NCBI GenBank assembly: GCA_964499285.1
Contig: CAZCLA010000009.1
Span: 27,083 to 91,082 of the forward strand
DNA length: 64,000 nucleotides
Source of the DNA: JAGFIY01 sp964499285
GTDB taxonomy: Bacteria; Bacteroidota; Ignavibacteria; Ignavibacteriales; Melioribacteraceae
Reading direction: 5' to 3'
Under the pieces are notes generated by a model. The model saw only the letters and a program-made list of their open reading frames with translations, made no database searches and was not told the DNA's origin. The translations under genes and the position numbers were made by a program. This document shows, piece after piece, positions 33,220-42,325 of the stretch. Position 1 is the stretch's first letter, and every line of letters begins with the position of its first letter.

Positions 33220-34638
33220 TTGATAGAACTAAGCGAAAATATATCAAATTATCTTCTTGCAAATTTTGGCGAGGAGTATCTCGAAAAATATAAAGCATAT
33301 GTGGAATCAGATCCGGTCTATTATATCAGAACTGAACTCTTCCAATTACCTGCATTGTTAAAAAAATATGGAATAATACTAGAAAAAAATAATTATGTGC
33401 CTAACGCTTATAAAATTTTAGAAGGGAAAGAAGCGATAGGAAAAACAATTGAGTTTACCTTCGGCAAATATTATGTGCAAAGTTTATCATCGATGATTCC
33501 CCCATTAATTATTAATCCATTTGAAGATGAAATTGTTTTGGATCTTTGCGCCGCTCCGGGATCAAAATCAACCCAGCTTTCAGAAATAATGAACAACAGA
33601 GGAACATTATGTGTTAACGAGCCAAATTTAAATCGAATAAAAAGTCTTGCTTTCAATATTGATAAAATGACTAGGTTAAATGTTTCTCTAATAAAACAGA
33701 AAGGTGAATTGTTAAGCAAATATTTGGAGAATACCTTTGATAAAATTCTAGTTGATGCACCTTGCAGCGCTTTAGGAATTGTACAAAAGAAAGGTGAAGT
33801 TAGTAATTGGTGGAACGTGAAGCAGATGGGAAAGATTGCCGAACTTCAGCTTCGTTTGCTGATTAGCGCTATTAAGATGGCTAAAGTCGGCGGAGAGATT
33901 GTCTATTCAACATGCACATTAACTCTGGAAGAAAACGAACTCGTTCTCAACAAAGTACTAAAAAATTATCCTGTTGAATTAGTGGATATCGAGCTTCCGC
34001 TTCCAAGCAGAGATGCTATTACGTCCTATGAAGGAGAAGAACTTAATCCCCAGATTTCAAAAGCAAAACGTATTGTTCCGTGGGAAGTTGATTCTGAAGG
34101 ATTCTTTATCAGCAAACTTGTTAAAAAAGGAAGCACCGAACCTTCAAAGAAAGTTTCGCTTAAAAGAAGGGACTTGGAACTTCTAAGATCAAGCAATAGC
34201 GGAATAAAAAAATACTTAACTGATGTTTCAGAGTGGTTCGGAATTCCTAAAGAAATATTAGGCAATTACAAATATCTCATTAAAGGAACCGATATTAATT
34301 TCATTAACGGTGATTGGGCTTTGGATGACACGGATCAATTTTTAAGGATGGGAATACGATTTGGGAATATAGATAAACGGGGTATGTGCCATCTACATTC
34401 ACTTGCGGTTCAGCATCTAGGAGGTTTTATAAAAAAGAATATTTTTGAAATAGATGACAAAGAAGAACTTACTATTTATTTGTCCGGCGGAACAATTCGC
34501 AAAACAATTCAGCCTTTCGGACAAAAAGCAATTATATACAAAAATCTTTTTTTGGGTACTGCAATCGCTTTCAACGATGGAATAAAAAGTCAGCTTCCAC
34601 GATCGATGAGAACACACGATATAATTATACCGGATTAA
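33220..34638 (+). CDS. RsmB/RsmF-type 16S rRNA (cytosine-C5) methyltransferase
   Basis: 472 residues from a TTG at 33220. The Rossmann domain shows motif I DLCAAPGSKSTQLSE, motif IV DAPCSALG and motif VI YSTCTL, carrying the two catalytic Cys typical of RNA m5C methyltransferases. The C-terminal 130 residues look like the RsmF-type PUA-like extension, which favours an RsmF assignment over RsmB, though the NusB-like N-terminus of RsmB is absent. It modifies rRNA cytosines during assembly. Confidence 0.9.
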   Translation: MIELSENISNYLLANFGEEYLEKYKAYVESDPVYYIRTELFQLPALLKKYGIILEKNNYVPNAYKILEGKEAIGKTIEFTFGKYYVQSLSSMIPPLIINPFEDEIVLDLCAAPGSKSTQLSEIMNNRGTLCVNEPNLNRIKSLAFNIDKMTRLNVSLIKQKGELLSKYLENTFDKILVDAPCSALGIVQKKGEVSNWWNVKQMGKIAELQLRLLISAIKMAKVGGEIVYSTCTLTLEENELVLNKVLKNYPVELVDIELPLPSRDAITSYEGEELNPQISKAKRIVPWEVDSEGFFISKLVKKGSTEPSKKVSLKRRDLELLRSSNSGIKKYLTDVSEWFGIPKEILGNYKYLIKGTDINFINGDWALDDTDQFLRMGIRFGNIDKRGMCHLHSLAVQHLGGFIKKNIFEIDDKEELTIYLSGGTIRKTIQPFGQKAIIYKNLFLGTAIAFNDGIKSQLPRSMRTHDIIIPD

Positions 34639-34652
34639 TCAGCGAGGTATTT

Positions 34653-34994
34653 ATGAACATTCAAATATTCGGCACAAAAAAGTGTAGCGATACAAGAAAA
34701 GCAGAACGATTTTTTAAGGAAAGAAGGATTCAATTTCATTTCCGTGACCTGAATGAAAAAGGAATAAGCAAAGGCGAGCTTGACAACATCGGCCGTAAAT
34801 TTTCAGTTGAAGATTTGATTGACAGAGACGGAAAGCAGTTCAGAAAAAGAAATTTAGAATATATGACTTTCGATACTGAAAATGAGTTGCTAGAAGATGC
34901 ACTGCTGTTCAAAACGCCGATCGTACGAAACGGAAATGAAGTAACTTTAGGTTATGAGCCCCAAATTTGGAAAGCATGGATTGAAAACGCTTAG
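34653..34994 (+). CDS. ArsC/Spx-family thioredoxin-fold protein
   Basis: 113 residues, thioredoxin-fold. The N-terminal TKKCSDTRKAERFF carries one Cys at the arsenate-reductase-like position and lacks the second Cys of Spx (CxxC). The central FRDLNEKGISKGELDNI and C-terminal TPIVRNGNEVTLGYEP match the family. It may act as a glutathione-dependent reductase or a regulator, and arsenic reduction should not be assumed. The stop overlaps the convergent HAD gene by 4 nt. Confidence 0.85.
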   Translation: MNIQIFGTKKCSDTRKAERFFKERRIQFHFRDLNEKGISKGELDNIGRKFSVEDLIDRDGKQFRKRNLEYMTFDTENELLEDALLFKTPIVRNGNEVTLGYEPQIWKAWIENA

Positions 34995-35608
34995 ATTACA
35001 CCCATAATATTTCTAACCTTCAATTCATCTACAAGCATTTCATCATTTTTAAAATGAATTGCATCCCAGCCAAGATTTTTAGCGACTTCCGTATAGTCCT
35101 TAATGTCGTCAATAAACAGATGTGATTCTGGATTTTCTTTTGTGTAGTCCGTTACTGCATTATATATTTTATTCTCCGGTTTTAGAGCACCGACTTCGTG
35201 CGATAAAATTAATTTTTCGAAATGACTAAGAAACTCATTTTTTTTCCAACCGAACTTTTTGTGAATGCTGTTCGTGTTTGAAAGCAATATAAGTCTGTAA
35301 TGCTTTTCCAACTTTGGAAGCAGCGATATGGTTTTCTTATTTAGTGTAAAAATGTCGGAAAAAATTTGACAGAAATTTTGTCCATCAAGTTTGTTATCAA
35401 GCCAGGTTAAGTTTTGAATGATAAAATCAGATTCGTTTATTAATCCTTTTTCAAAATTCTTGAAGTACTCAGAATTTTCCTCGTAGATTTGAGTGTATCG
35501 TTCACCCATTTTTGGTTCAACTTTATTCAAAGCGATTTTTATTTTATTAAAATCAAAGGGAATTAAAACATTCCCAAGATCGAACACGATAACTTTTATT
35601 TTATGCAT
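34991..35608 (-). CDS. HAD-family hydrolase
   Basis: 205 residues. The four HAD motifs are present: VFDLGNVLIPFD (nucleophile Asp), LLSNTNS, the Lys in GALKPENKIYNAV, and LFIDDIKDYTEVAKNLGW (acidic motif IV). The residues between form a small helical cap (subfamily I), as in YihX/YjjG-like phosphatases. Substrate unknown; the family removes phosphate from small metabolites. Monocistronic and convergent with the ArsC-like gene. Confidence 0.9.
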   Translation of the reverse strand: MHKIKVIVFDLGNVLIPFDFNKIKIALNKVEPKMGERYTQIYEENSEYFKNFEKGLINESDFIIQNLTWLDNKLDGQNFCQIFSDIFTLNKKTISLLPKLEKHYRLILLSNTNSIHKKFGWKKNEFLSHFEKLILSHEVGALKPENKIYNAVTDYTKENPESHLFIDDIKDYTEVAKNLGWDAIHFKNDEMLVDELKVRNIMGVI

Positions 35609-35620
35609 AGTTTTTCGTCA

Positions 35621-35652
35621 TAAAAAAGATGCCGTTAAAAAACGGCACCTTT
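35621..35652 (-). terminator. Intrinsic terminator after the M16 peptidase pair
   Basis: In minus-strand RNA AAAGGUGCCGUU pairs with AACGGCAUCUUU (12 bp, one G-U) around UUUU, followed by a U run. The wobble fits minus-strand RNA. It lies between the M16 operon (ending 35677) and the start of the HAD gene at 35608. Confidence 0.8.
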
Positions 35653-35676
35653 AAAAAATTAATTATTGAAAAGTGA

Positions 35677-37749
35677 TTATTTGACTTCGAAAATTGAATC
35701 GTCTAATCCTTGATTAACAGTAATGGACTCGACTGTTAACTCAACAAGCTGAGGTCCGAAAGATTGTTTCACTGTATATGGATACTTAACCCCGTCGACT
35801 TCCTTGTAATCTCCAAGCTCAATAACCTGATTAAAAGTTCCTTGCGGAGTTGTAATAACCGAAGTTTCTTTTACGAGCAGTCCGGAATCGACCTCAAAAT
35901 ATTTGGTCGTCTTCTTCCCGGTAGGATATGTTACCAGCATTCTATATGTGTCTTTTCCATTTACCTGTTCCATGCCGGTAAGTTCGGTCGTTACACCCAT
36001 TTCATCATATACTAAATACTCGAACATTCTTGCTTCGATTTTCATGTTTTCAAGATCATCGCCTTCAAGCGGCGTGTCCTGTCCCATTGCACTAACTTTA
36101 CCCTTCTCACCGTCAAAGATTTGAATCTGTCTCATCACCCCGGCATCAAGATCAAAGTGAAATTTATTTGGTTTTTTTTGAGATGTTTTAATACTCAATG
36201 TTAAACCTTGCACAGTTCCTTTCATCACAGTTTGTCTGTCCTCAACTTGCTGAAGTTTTTCCTTTCCTCCGAGTGCATTTATGTAAGCATCTAGAACAGT
36301 TTGAGCTGTTACACCCTCGGGGAGAGCTTTTGCGGCAGGATCGTATTTTTCTCCGTACATATCGTAGTAATCAATTTTACCGCTGAGAGTAAATTTCTTT
36401 AAGTTCTCCGCAACTTCCTCGCCGTTGCTAACAACTAATACATTAGAATTGTTTGGTCGAACATATTTCTTAGCAGTTTCCAAAATGTCTTCGGCTGTCA
36501 CAGCATTTAAGTTCTTAAGGTAATTCTTATAATAATCTTTAGGTAATCCATAACGTTCTATATTAAGGGCAAAGTTAGCGACGGTTTGAGGATTTTCTAA
36601 CGAACGCGCAAAACTACCGCTTAAAAAAGCTTTTGCTGCATTGAGTTCCTCTTCCGTTACGAGCTCCTCGCGTATTTTTTTCATTTCTGCTAATATTTCA
36701 GTAACGGCGCTGTCGGTAACTTCGTTCCTTGCTTCGCACGATGCATTGAAACTACCGATCAACTCATCAGATGCAAATCTTGAATAGGCACCATACGTAA
36801 ATCCTTTATCTTCTCTTAGATTTTGGAAAAGCCGTGAAGCTGATCCGCCACCCAAAATCTGATTCAGTATTTCAACTTTGATAGCATCATCACTGCCGAT
36901 TTTAAGATCTATTGGATAAGTAACATTGATAACTGATTGAACTGATGCAGGTCTGTCAACCAAAGCTACTTTTCTAACGAGTGGGGCTTTAGGATTTTTA
37001 TGCTCTGCCGAAGGTACTTCAGCTTTCTCCCACTTTGAAAAGTATTCGCTAACTAAGTCTTCAGCTTCACCTTTATCAATATCTCCTACTACAACGAGAT
37101 ATGCGATATTCGGGCGGAAATATGTCTTGTAAAAGTTCTCACATTTATCAAGCGTTATATTCTCAACCGTTTCTTCAGTAACCACCTCACCGTAGGGGTG
37201 GTTTTTAGAAAAGTTCAGCACCTGTCTTACATTAGAAGCAATCGATGTCGGATTGTCTTTTTGTGCTTGAAGTCCAGAGATTGACTGTTTTTTAATTTTA
37301 TCCAATTCTTCTTGTTTGAAAACCGGATTTAGAAGTACCTCCGACATGATTTCCAGCAGCTTTTCAGTATGTTTCTTTAATGATGCTGCATAAATTCCAT
37401 TGGAGGATGTTGAGAAACTTGCGCCTATAAAATCTATCGCTTCATCGATTTCATCTTTATTCTTTGTTGTAGTTGCTGTGCCTAAAAGATCTCCGGCTGT
37501 CTGAACAAAGCCTGCATCCTCTCCCTGAAGAAAAGGATCATAATCGAGAGAAAGAGAAAAGGCAACTCTTGGCAATTTATGATTTTCAACAACAAATACC
37601 TTCAAACCGTTTTCGAGGGTGAAGGATTCATATTCTCCGATTTGAATCTCGGGAGCCGGTCCCGGTTCCGGCATAACGCTTCTATCAACCTGAGCGATAA
37701 TAGTAAGCGAAAGCAACAGATAAATTAAGGTGAAAAGATTTTTATTCAT
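35677..37749 (-). CDS. M16-family peptidase-like protein (non-catalytic half) fused to a LolA-like domain
   Basis: 690 residues from the ATG at 37749 (GGAG 9 nt upstream; it avoids overlapping the previous gene). A signal peptide (MNKNLFTLIYLLLSL) is followed by two M16 domains to about residue 440. The zinc motif HxxEH is absent: its place reads DAGFVQTAGDLLGTA, so this is the inactive partner. It keeps the R/Y-type sequence of the second M16 domain. From about 475 the protein has an extra beta domain with a LolA/LolB-like pattern (KPNKFHFDLDAGVMRQIQIFD). Probably pairs with the active peptidase encoded just upstream. Confidence 0.88.
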   Translation of the reverse strand: MNKNLFTLIYLLLSLTIIAQVDRSVMPEPGPAPEIQIGEYESFTLENGLKVFVVENHKLPRVAFSLSLDYDPFLQGEDAGFVQTAGDLLGTATTTKNKDEIDEAIDFIGASFSTSSNGIYAASLKKHTEKLLEIMSEVLLNPVFKQEELDKIKKQSISGLQAQKDNPTSIASNVRQVLNFSKNHPYGEVVTEETVENITLDKCENFYKTYFRPNIAYLVVVGDIDKGEAEDLVSEYFSKWEKAEVPSAEHKNPKAPLVRKVALVDRPASVQSVINVTYPIDLKIGSDDAIKVEILNQILGGGSASRLFQNLREDKGFTYGAYSRFASDELIGSFNASCEARNEVTDSAVTEILAEMKKIREELVTEEELNAAKAFLSGSFARSLENPQTVANFALNIERYGLPKDYYKNYLKNLNAVTAEDILETAKKYVRPNNSNVLVVSNGEEVAENLKKFTLSGKIDYYDMYGEKYDPAAKALPEGVTAQTVLDAYINALGGKEKLQQVEDRQTVMKGTVQGLTLSIKTSQKKPNKFHFDLDAGVMRQIQIFDGEKGKVSAMGQDTPLEGDDLENMKIEARMFEYLVYDEMGVTTELTGMEQVNGKDTYRMLVTYPTGKKTTKYFEVDSGLLVKETSVITTPQGTFNQVIELGDYKEVDGVKYPYTVKQSFGPQLVELTVESITVNQGLDDSIFEVK

Positions 37750-37783
37750 TTTTAATTCTCCAAAAATTATTTTCTTTCTAATC

Positions 37784-39130
37784 TTATTCTGATTTTGGTT
37801 GTTCTGACTTAGGCAGATAGTAGAGTACAACTCTATTTTCTTTAGTTAAATATTCGTTTGCAACCCTCTTAATATCCTCGCGAGTAACTTCCATATATTT
37901 TTCCAGTTCTGTGTTTATCAAGTTTGTGTCTTTATAGAAATTGTAATAGTTGGCTAAGCTACCGGCAATTCCTGCAACGGAAGAGTTGCCGGACACAAAA
38001 TCATTCTCAATTTTATTGCGTAATTTTTGGAATTCTTCTTCACCAATAAGTTCATTTCTCACATTGTCGAGTTCAACCTGTATTGCGTTCTCTAATACAT
38101 CTGCCGTAATTCCCGCGTTAGCAACGGCAAAAGTTAAGAACAACCCGGGATCTTCGAGCGTAAGGGGAAAAGATGCTGTTTGGACTGCCAGTTGCTGTTT
38201 ATCAACAAGTTGTTTGTACATTCTCGAACTTTGACCTGATGAAAGCAAGGTTGTGAGCATTTCAAGGGCGTATTGATCTTCATCTCCCAGTGCAGGAATA
38301 TGGTAAGCGTGAAGTACAAGCGGCAGTTGAATATTATCGTATACTATGTCGCGAACTTCTTCGGTCTTTTGGGGTTCAGCTAATTCGGGTGAAGAACTCG
38401 GACGAAAGATTTCTTTTTTTCCGTTCGGAATTGACCCAAAATATTTTTCGATCATTTCTTTTGCTTGCTCGCTGTCAAAATCTCCCGCTATTGTAAGCGT
38501 TGCATTGTTCGGGACATAATACATTTTGTAAAATTCTATAAACTCATCAAGGGTAGCTAAATCAATGTATTGAGCTGAACCAATGGGAGTCCATCTATAA
38601 GGATGAACTGTATAAGCATGACTAAATGTTTCTTCCAGCACTGAACCGTAAGGCTGGTTATCGAGTCTCTGCTTTCTTTCTTCTTTAACAACTTTTCGCT
38701 GTGTTTCAACTCCTATGCTGTCGATTTTAAGATGAAGCATTCTTTCGGATTCAAGCCAAAGTCCTAATTCTAACTGATTTGAAGGCAGAATCTGATAATA
38801 ATAAGTTCTGTCGAAATCTGTTGTTGCGTTCAATGTTCCGCCGTTGCTTTGGACAATTTTCATATACTCGCCACGTGGAATATTTTCGCTTCCTTCAAAC
38901 ATAAGATGCTCAAAAAAGTGTGCAAAGCCTGTTCTTTCGGGATCTTCGTTTTTAGAACCTACGTGATAAAATACAGTCACTGCAACAATAGGCGTCGAAT
39001 GGTCCTGATGAAGAATAACGTGAAGACCGTTATCCAAGTCAAATTCTTCAAATTCGATTTCGCGTGCTTGACCAAACATCAGTCCGTAAGTCAAAAAGAA
39101 GATGAAAATTGATAAAAGATTTTTTCTCAT
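37784..39130 (-). CDS. M16-family zinc metallopeptidase (catalytic subunit), exported
   Basis: 448 residues. Signal peptide at 1-22. The inverted zinc motif HFFEH (His71-Glu74-His75) is present in GFAHFFEHLMFEG, followed downstream by the third ligand Glu in KVVKEERKQRLDNQPYG, so this is the active member of an M16B pair. The partner gene, lacking HxxEH, follows on the same strand. Such pairs cut peptides within a closed chamber in the periplasm. Shared start region ends with an AT-rich leader at 39131-39299, 169 bases, where no other gene was seen. Confidence 0.92.
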   Translation of the reverse strand: MRKNLLSIFIFFLTYGLMFGQAREIEFEEFDLDNGLHVILHQDHSTPIVAVTVFYHVGSKNEDPERTGFAHFFEHLMFEGSENIPRGEYMKIVQSNGGTLNATTDFDRTYYYQILPSNQLELGLWLESERMLHLKIDSIGVETQRKVVKEERKQRLDNQPYGSVLEETFSHAYTVHPYRWTPIGSAQYIDLATLDEFIEFYKMYYVPNNATLTIAGDFDSEQAKEMIEKYFGSIPNGKKEIFRPSSSPELAEPQKTEEVRDIVYDNIQLPLVLHAYHIPALGDEDQYALEMLTTLLSSGQSSRMYKQLVDKQQLAVQTASFPLTLEDPGLFLTFAVANAGITADVLENAIQVELDNVRNELIGEEEFQKLRNKIENDFVSGNSSVAGIAGSLANYYNFYKDTNLINTELEKYMEVTREDIKRVANEYLTKENRVVLYYLPKSEQPKSE

Positions 39131-39299
39131 TCTATTTTCCTCTATTTAATTAAGAATATTAAATTATTTTTATCTATTAAATTTATTAAAAATGATGTTA
39201 TATGTTCGGGCAAATATTGTCGGTTTGTTAATCGTAAAAGACAATACAAAAACAAATAAAGCAGCTAAAAGGCTTCGGAATTTGTTCAATTAACCTATT

Positions 39300-40337
39300 T
39301 TATTTCCTGTTTTCAATCTCCGACTTTAGCTTATCAAGCTCTTTTAATTTAGCGTCGATTTCCTCGCTCTTTTTATTAAGAGATTCAAGTTTTTGATTTA
39401 TTTCTGTATCGAATTCTGCAGCATCCCAATAACCACGTTCTTCAAAATATGCTTTGAAGAGCCAATTATGTTTAAGCGCTTCCATATTTTCCGAAAGTTT
39501 AAGTGCGCCTTCTTTTGTTGCCTCTGTAGTTTTTATAAGATTATTTACAACCGTCATAATCGAATCGTAGGTTGAAGGGTCGGACATAAATTTTCCTATT
39601 ACCCCTTCGCCGTGTCTAAAATCGTCAATAAGAAAACGAATATCCGTAATTGCGTGATCGATGTTTGCGGCAATATTATTAATACCGAGATTAAGCGTAT
39701 CAGTAAAATCAATTATTTGCCCAAACCATTTATTAACAGCATACAAACTGGTGTCCGCTGTATGAATAATCGAAACTGTTGATGTATAAAGTTCGTCGTC
39801 ATTAACCAGTTTTCCTACGGTTCCTTCTCCTTGATTAACCTTGAGCACGATCTCTGAAAACTCTCTCGAAATATCATCTAGATTTTTTATTACGCTTCGG
39901 GAATCCTCAACAATTTCCATAACATTTATAGGGTCTTTTGATTTTATGATTCCCCCGTCTGCAATTACTTCTTTATCCGGCGAACCTGGGGTGATTTTAA
40001 TAATTTTCTTTCCGACAATACCTTCTGTTTCAATAGAAGCTTCACTATCTAATCTTATAAATTGGCTTACATCGTTGTCGATATTCATTTTAACTTCAAC
40101 TCTTCCGGTCGTATCCGCAGCCAGCGAAATATCTCTAACACTTCCGATGTTATATCCGCTAAGCCAAACGGGAGCACCTTTTCTAAGTCCTTCGATTGTT
40201 TGAAAATAAGTTTTTATCTCAATGGTTTGAACGAAAAGTTTTTCCTTATTCCCTATCATGAAAATTGAAAGTACAATAAGCACTGTTCCCAAAAAAACGA
40301 ACAAACCTAATCTGGCACCTTCAAAGTGTTTAAACAT
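39300..40337 (-). CDS. mlaD: MlaD-like periplasmic lipid-transport protein (MCE domain)
   Basis: 345 residues. An N-terminal helix anchors it in the inner membrane. The MCE domain spans about residues 35-115 with VWLSGYNIGSVRDISLAAD and the GIVGKKIIKITPG turn. The C-terminal half is helical and ends in a predicted coiled coil (LNKKSEEIDAKLKELDKLKSEIE). MlaD hexamers form a channel for phospholipids between inner and outer membrane. It follows mlaF in the order mlaE-mlaF-mlaD, separated by 14 nt. Confidence 0.9.
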   Translation of the reverse strand: MFKHFEGARLGLFVFLGTVLIVLSIFMIGNKEKLFVQTIEIKTYFQTIEGLRKGAPVWLSGYNIGSVRDISLAADTTGRVEVKMNIDNDVSQFIRLDSEASIETEGIVGKKIIKITPGSPDKEVIADGGIIKSKDPINVMEIVEDSRSVIKNLDDISREFSEIVLKVNQGEGTVGKLVNDDELYTSTVSIIHTADTSLYAVNKWFGQIIDFTDTLNLGINNIAANIDHAITDIRFLIDDFRHGEGVIGKFMSDPSTYDSIMTVVNNLIKTTEATKEGALKLSENMEALKHNWLFKAYFEERGYWDAAEFDTEINQKLESLNKKSEEIDAKLKELDKLKSEIENRK

Positions 40338-40351
40338 TTATGTTTCTCCCA

Positions 40352-41101
40352 TTATTCATGGATAATTTCGTGACTAAAAAAGTTTCTCAAAAATTTGTCC
40401 TCGGAACCTGTCAAATTATCGATTGTCCCCTCGAATGCAACTTTTCCGTCTCTCAGGAAAATCGCTCTATCTGCGATAATTTGAGCACAAATTAGATCGT
40501 GCGTAACTACAATAGATGTCATTTCCAATTTTTTTTGAAGAGTAATAATCAACTCGCTGATTTCTTTCGATGTTATAGGATCGAGTCCTGTTGTCGGCTC
40601 GTCATAAAGCATCAATTTCGGATCTGTGATGATCGATCTTGCAAGACCTATTCTTTTTCTCATTCCGCCTGAAAGTTCGCTAGGCATTTTATCAACAGCC
40701 TCAGTCAAACCAACGTGTTCTAAAGTTTGTATTACTTTATCGTTCAATTCGCTCTGCGAATAATCAAAATGTTTTTTAAGCGGAAATTCCAAATTTTCCC
40801 TAACCGACATTGAGTCATAAAGTGCTGCACTTTGGAATAAAAAACCAATATGTTTTCTAATTTCATTAAAATCTTTCGTCGAAATGCCAACAACATTCTT
40901 TCCGTTAATAAATATTTCACCTGAATCCGGGTCGAGCAGCCCTATGATACATTTAAGCAGCACACTTTTACCGGTACCGCTTCTTCCGAAAACAACGAGA
41001 TTTTCTCCTCGGTCGACATTTACCGATATGTCTTCGAGAACATTGTTATCGTCAAAACTCTTAAAAAGATTTCTTATTTCAACTACCCTAGTGTCGGCCA
41101 T
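40352..41101 (-). CDS. mlaF: Mla-type ABC transporter ATP-binding protein
   Basis: 249 residues from the ATG at 41101; a TTG two codons before is also open. Walker A GRSGTGKS, signature LSGGMRKR, Walker B LMLYDEPTTGLDP and switch His THDLICAQ are intact. The Met-Arg-Lys in the signature is characteristic of the MlaF/Ttg2A branch. It powers lipid transport with MlaE and MlaD. The start overlaps the end of mlaE by 19 nt. Confidence 0.93.
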   Translation of the reverse strand: MADTRVVEIRNLFKSFDDNNVLEDISVNVDRGENLVVFGRSGTGKSVLLKCIIGLLDPDSGEIFINGKNVVGISTKDFNEIRKHIGFLFQSAALYDSMSVRENLEFPLKKHFDYSQSELNDKVIQTLEHVGLTEAVDKMPSELSGGMRKRIGLARSIITDPKLMLYDEPTTGLDPITSKEISELIITLQKKLEMTSIVVTHDLICAQIIADRAIFLRDGKVAFEGTIDNLTGSEDKFLRNFFSHEIIHE

Positions 41102-41892
41102 AACCAAAGTGTTAGTTTTACAAGTATCATATCAAAGATTAAAATTAACAGAGAAGCAAGCACAACCGCTGTTGTCGAAGCTCTTCCGACACCTTCGGTA
41201 CCTCCCTCGGTTGTGTAGCCTTTGTAACATCCAACCACGCCAACAATATATCCGAATACAAATGTTTTTGCTATCGAAGGAATAAAATCTCCGAACTCGA
41301 GTGAGACTAAAACAGAATTCTTAAAATATTCAAAACTCATCGTGTTATTTAAAATGATGGAAAGGTAAGATCCACCCAATGCAATAAATATGACATAAAT
41401 CGTAAGAATGGGAAGAATCATAGTTGTAGCGATAATTCTGGTTACGACAAGATAATTGAATGGATCAATTGCGGAAACTTCCATCGCGTCAATTTGTTCT
41501 GTAACCCGCATCGAACCGAGCTCAGCACCGATTCCCGAGCTTACTCTGCCGGCAAATATTAAAGCGGTTATCACGGGACCAAGTTCACGTATTACAGAAA
41601 GCGAAACTGTTGCGGGAAGAAAATCGGTCGCACCAAATTTTTCAAGAACCGGTTCGCTCTGCATTGTAAGAACCAAACCAATAATGAATCCCGTTACCGA
41701 AACTATTGGAAAAGTTTTAATGCCCAATTCGATCATGTGCTTTTTTATTTGATCGATGTCGTAAGGTGGTAAAAAAATATTTTTAAAAAATTGAATGTTG
41801 AATATGGTAAGCCCCGTAATTGTCGCAAAGAAATTGTAGGTTCTCTGAACAAGATTAAGGTCTCTGTTTTGTAAAATTCTTGGGACTTTCAT
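41083..41892 (-). CDS. mlaE: Mla-type ABC transporter permease
   Basis: 269 residues with about five or six membrane helices. The MlaE/YrbE family regions SVTGFIIGLVLTMQSEPVL, VIRELGPVITALIFAGRVSSGIGAELGSMRVTEQIDAMEV and the C-terminal GYIVGVVGCYKGYTTEGGTEGVGRAST are all present. It is the inner-membrane lipid-handling core of the phospholipid transporter. First gene of mlaE-mlaF-mlaD. The start is 61 nt from yraN, and may share its promoter. Confidence 0.94.
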   Translation of the reverse strand: MKVPRILQNRDLNLVQRTYNFFATITGLTIFNIQFFKNIFLPPYDIDQIKKHMIELGIKTFPIVSVTGFIIGLVLTMQSEPVLEKFGATDFLPATVSLSVIRELGPVITALIFAGRVSSGIGAELGSMRVTEQIDAMEVSAIDPFNYLVVTRIIATTMILPILTIYVIFIALGGSYLSIILNNTMSFEYFKNSVLVSLEFGDFIPSIAKTFVFGYIVGVVGCYKGYTTEGGTEGVGRASTTAVVLASLLILIFDMILVKLTLWLWPTLG

Positions 41893-41953
41893 TGATGCAC
41901 AGTTTATTATTCAATCAAAATAGTAAAACAAAATGATATTTGTTCCGAGATTT

Positions 41954-42307
41954 TCAGAAAGCATTTTCATAATGAGTAATTTTCGGTTCTTTTCCTTTTT
42001 CTAGAAGTATGGCTATTACATCGAATCTGCATTCTCTATCGGTTATTTCATTTTGATAAAGATAAGCATTGCTAATTTTTCTTAACTGTTTCTGTTTGCC
42101 CGGAGTAATTGCGAGTTCCGGTTCGCCGAAATTTAAATTCTGCCTAGTTTTTACCTCTACAAAAACCAGCGTATCTCCTGATTCGGTGATTAGATCAATT
42201 TCACCGTGACCAAAGCGGTAATTTTGTGCGATCGTCTTATGACCTTTCCTAATAAGATATTCCTTGGCCATTTCTTCGCCAAGTTTACCAATTTCGGATT
42301 TTGACAT
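41954..42307 (-). CDS. YraN family protein (UPF0102)
   Basis: 117 residues. The PD-(D/E)xK nuclease-like fold characteristic of YraN is visible: GEEMAKEYLIRKGHKTIAQNYR, then GHGEIDLITESGDTLVFVEVKTR, where the Asp and the E-V-K supply a catalytic triad. Widespread, of unresolved function. It follows the Pro-aminopeptidase gene by 19 nt in the same direction. Confidence 0.92.
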   Translation of the reverse strand: MSKSEIGKLGEEMAKEYLIRKGHKTIAQNYRFGHGEIDLITESGDTLVFVEVKTRQNLNFGEPELAITPGKQKQLRKISNAYLYQNEITDRECRFDVIAILLEKGKEPKITHYENAF

Positions 42308-42325
42308 AGTTACTCTATTATTAAA

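Noticed and set aside
34653..34994. Arsenate reductase of an arsenic-resistance operon
   Set aside because: Single-Cys ArsC/Spx-like protein without arsR, arsB or arsA nearby, so arsenic function is not supported.
39131..39299. Possible small RNA or tRNA in the M16/Mla gap
   Set aside because: No cloverleaf, hairpin or conserved box seen; sequence is simple AT-rich.
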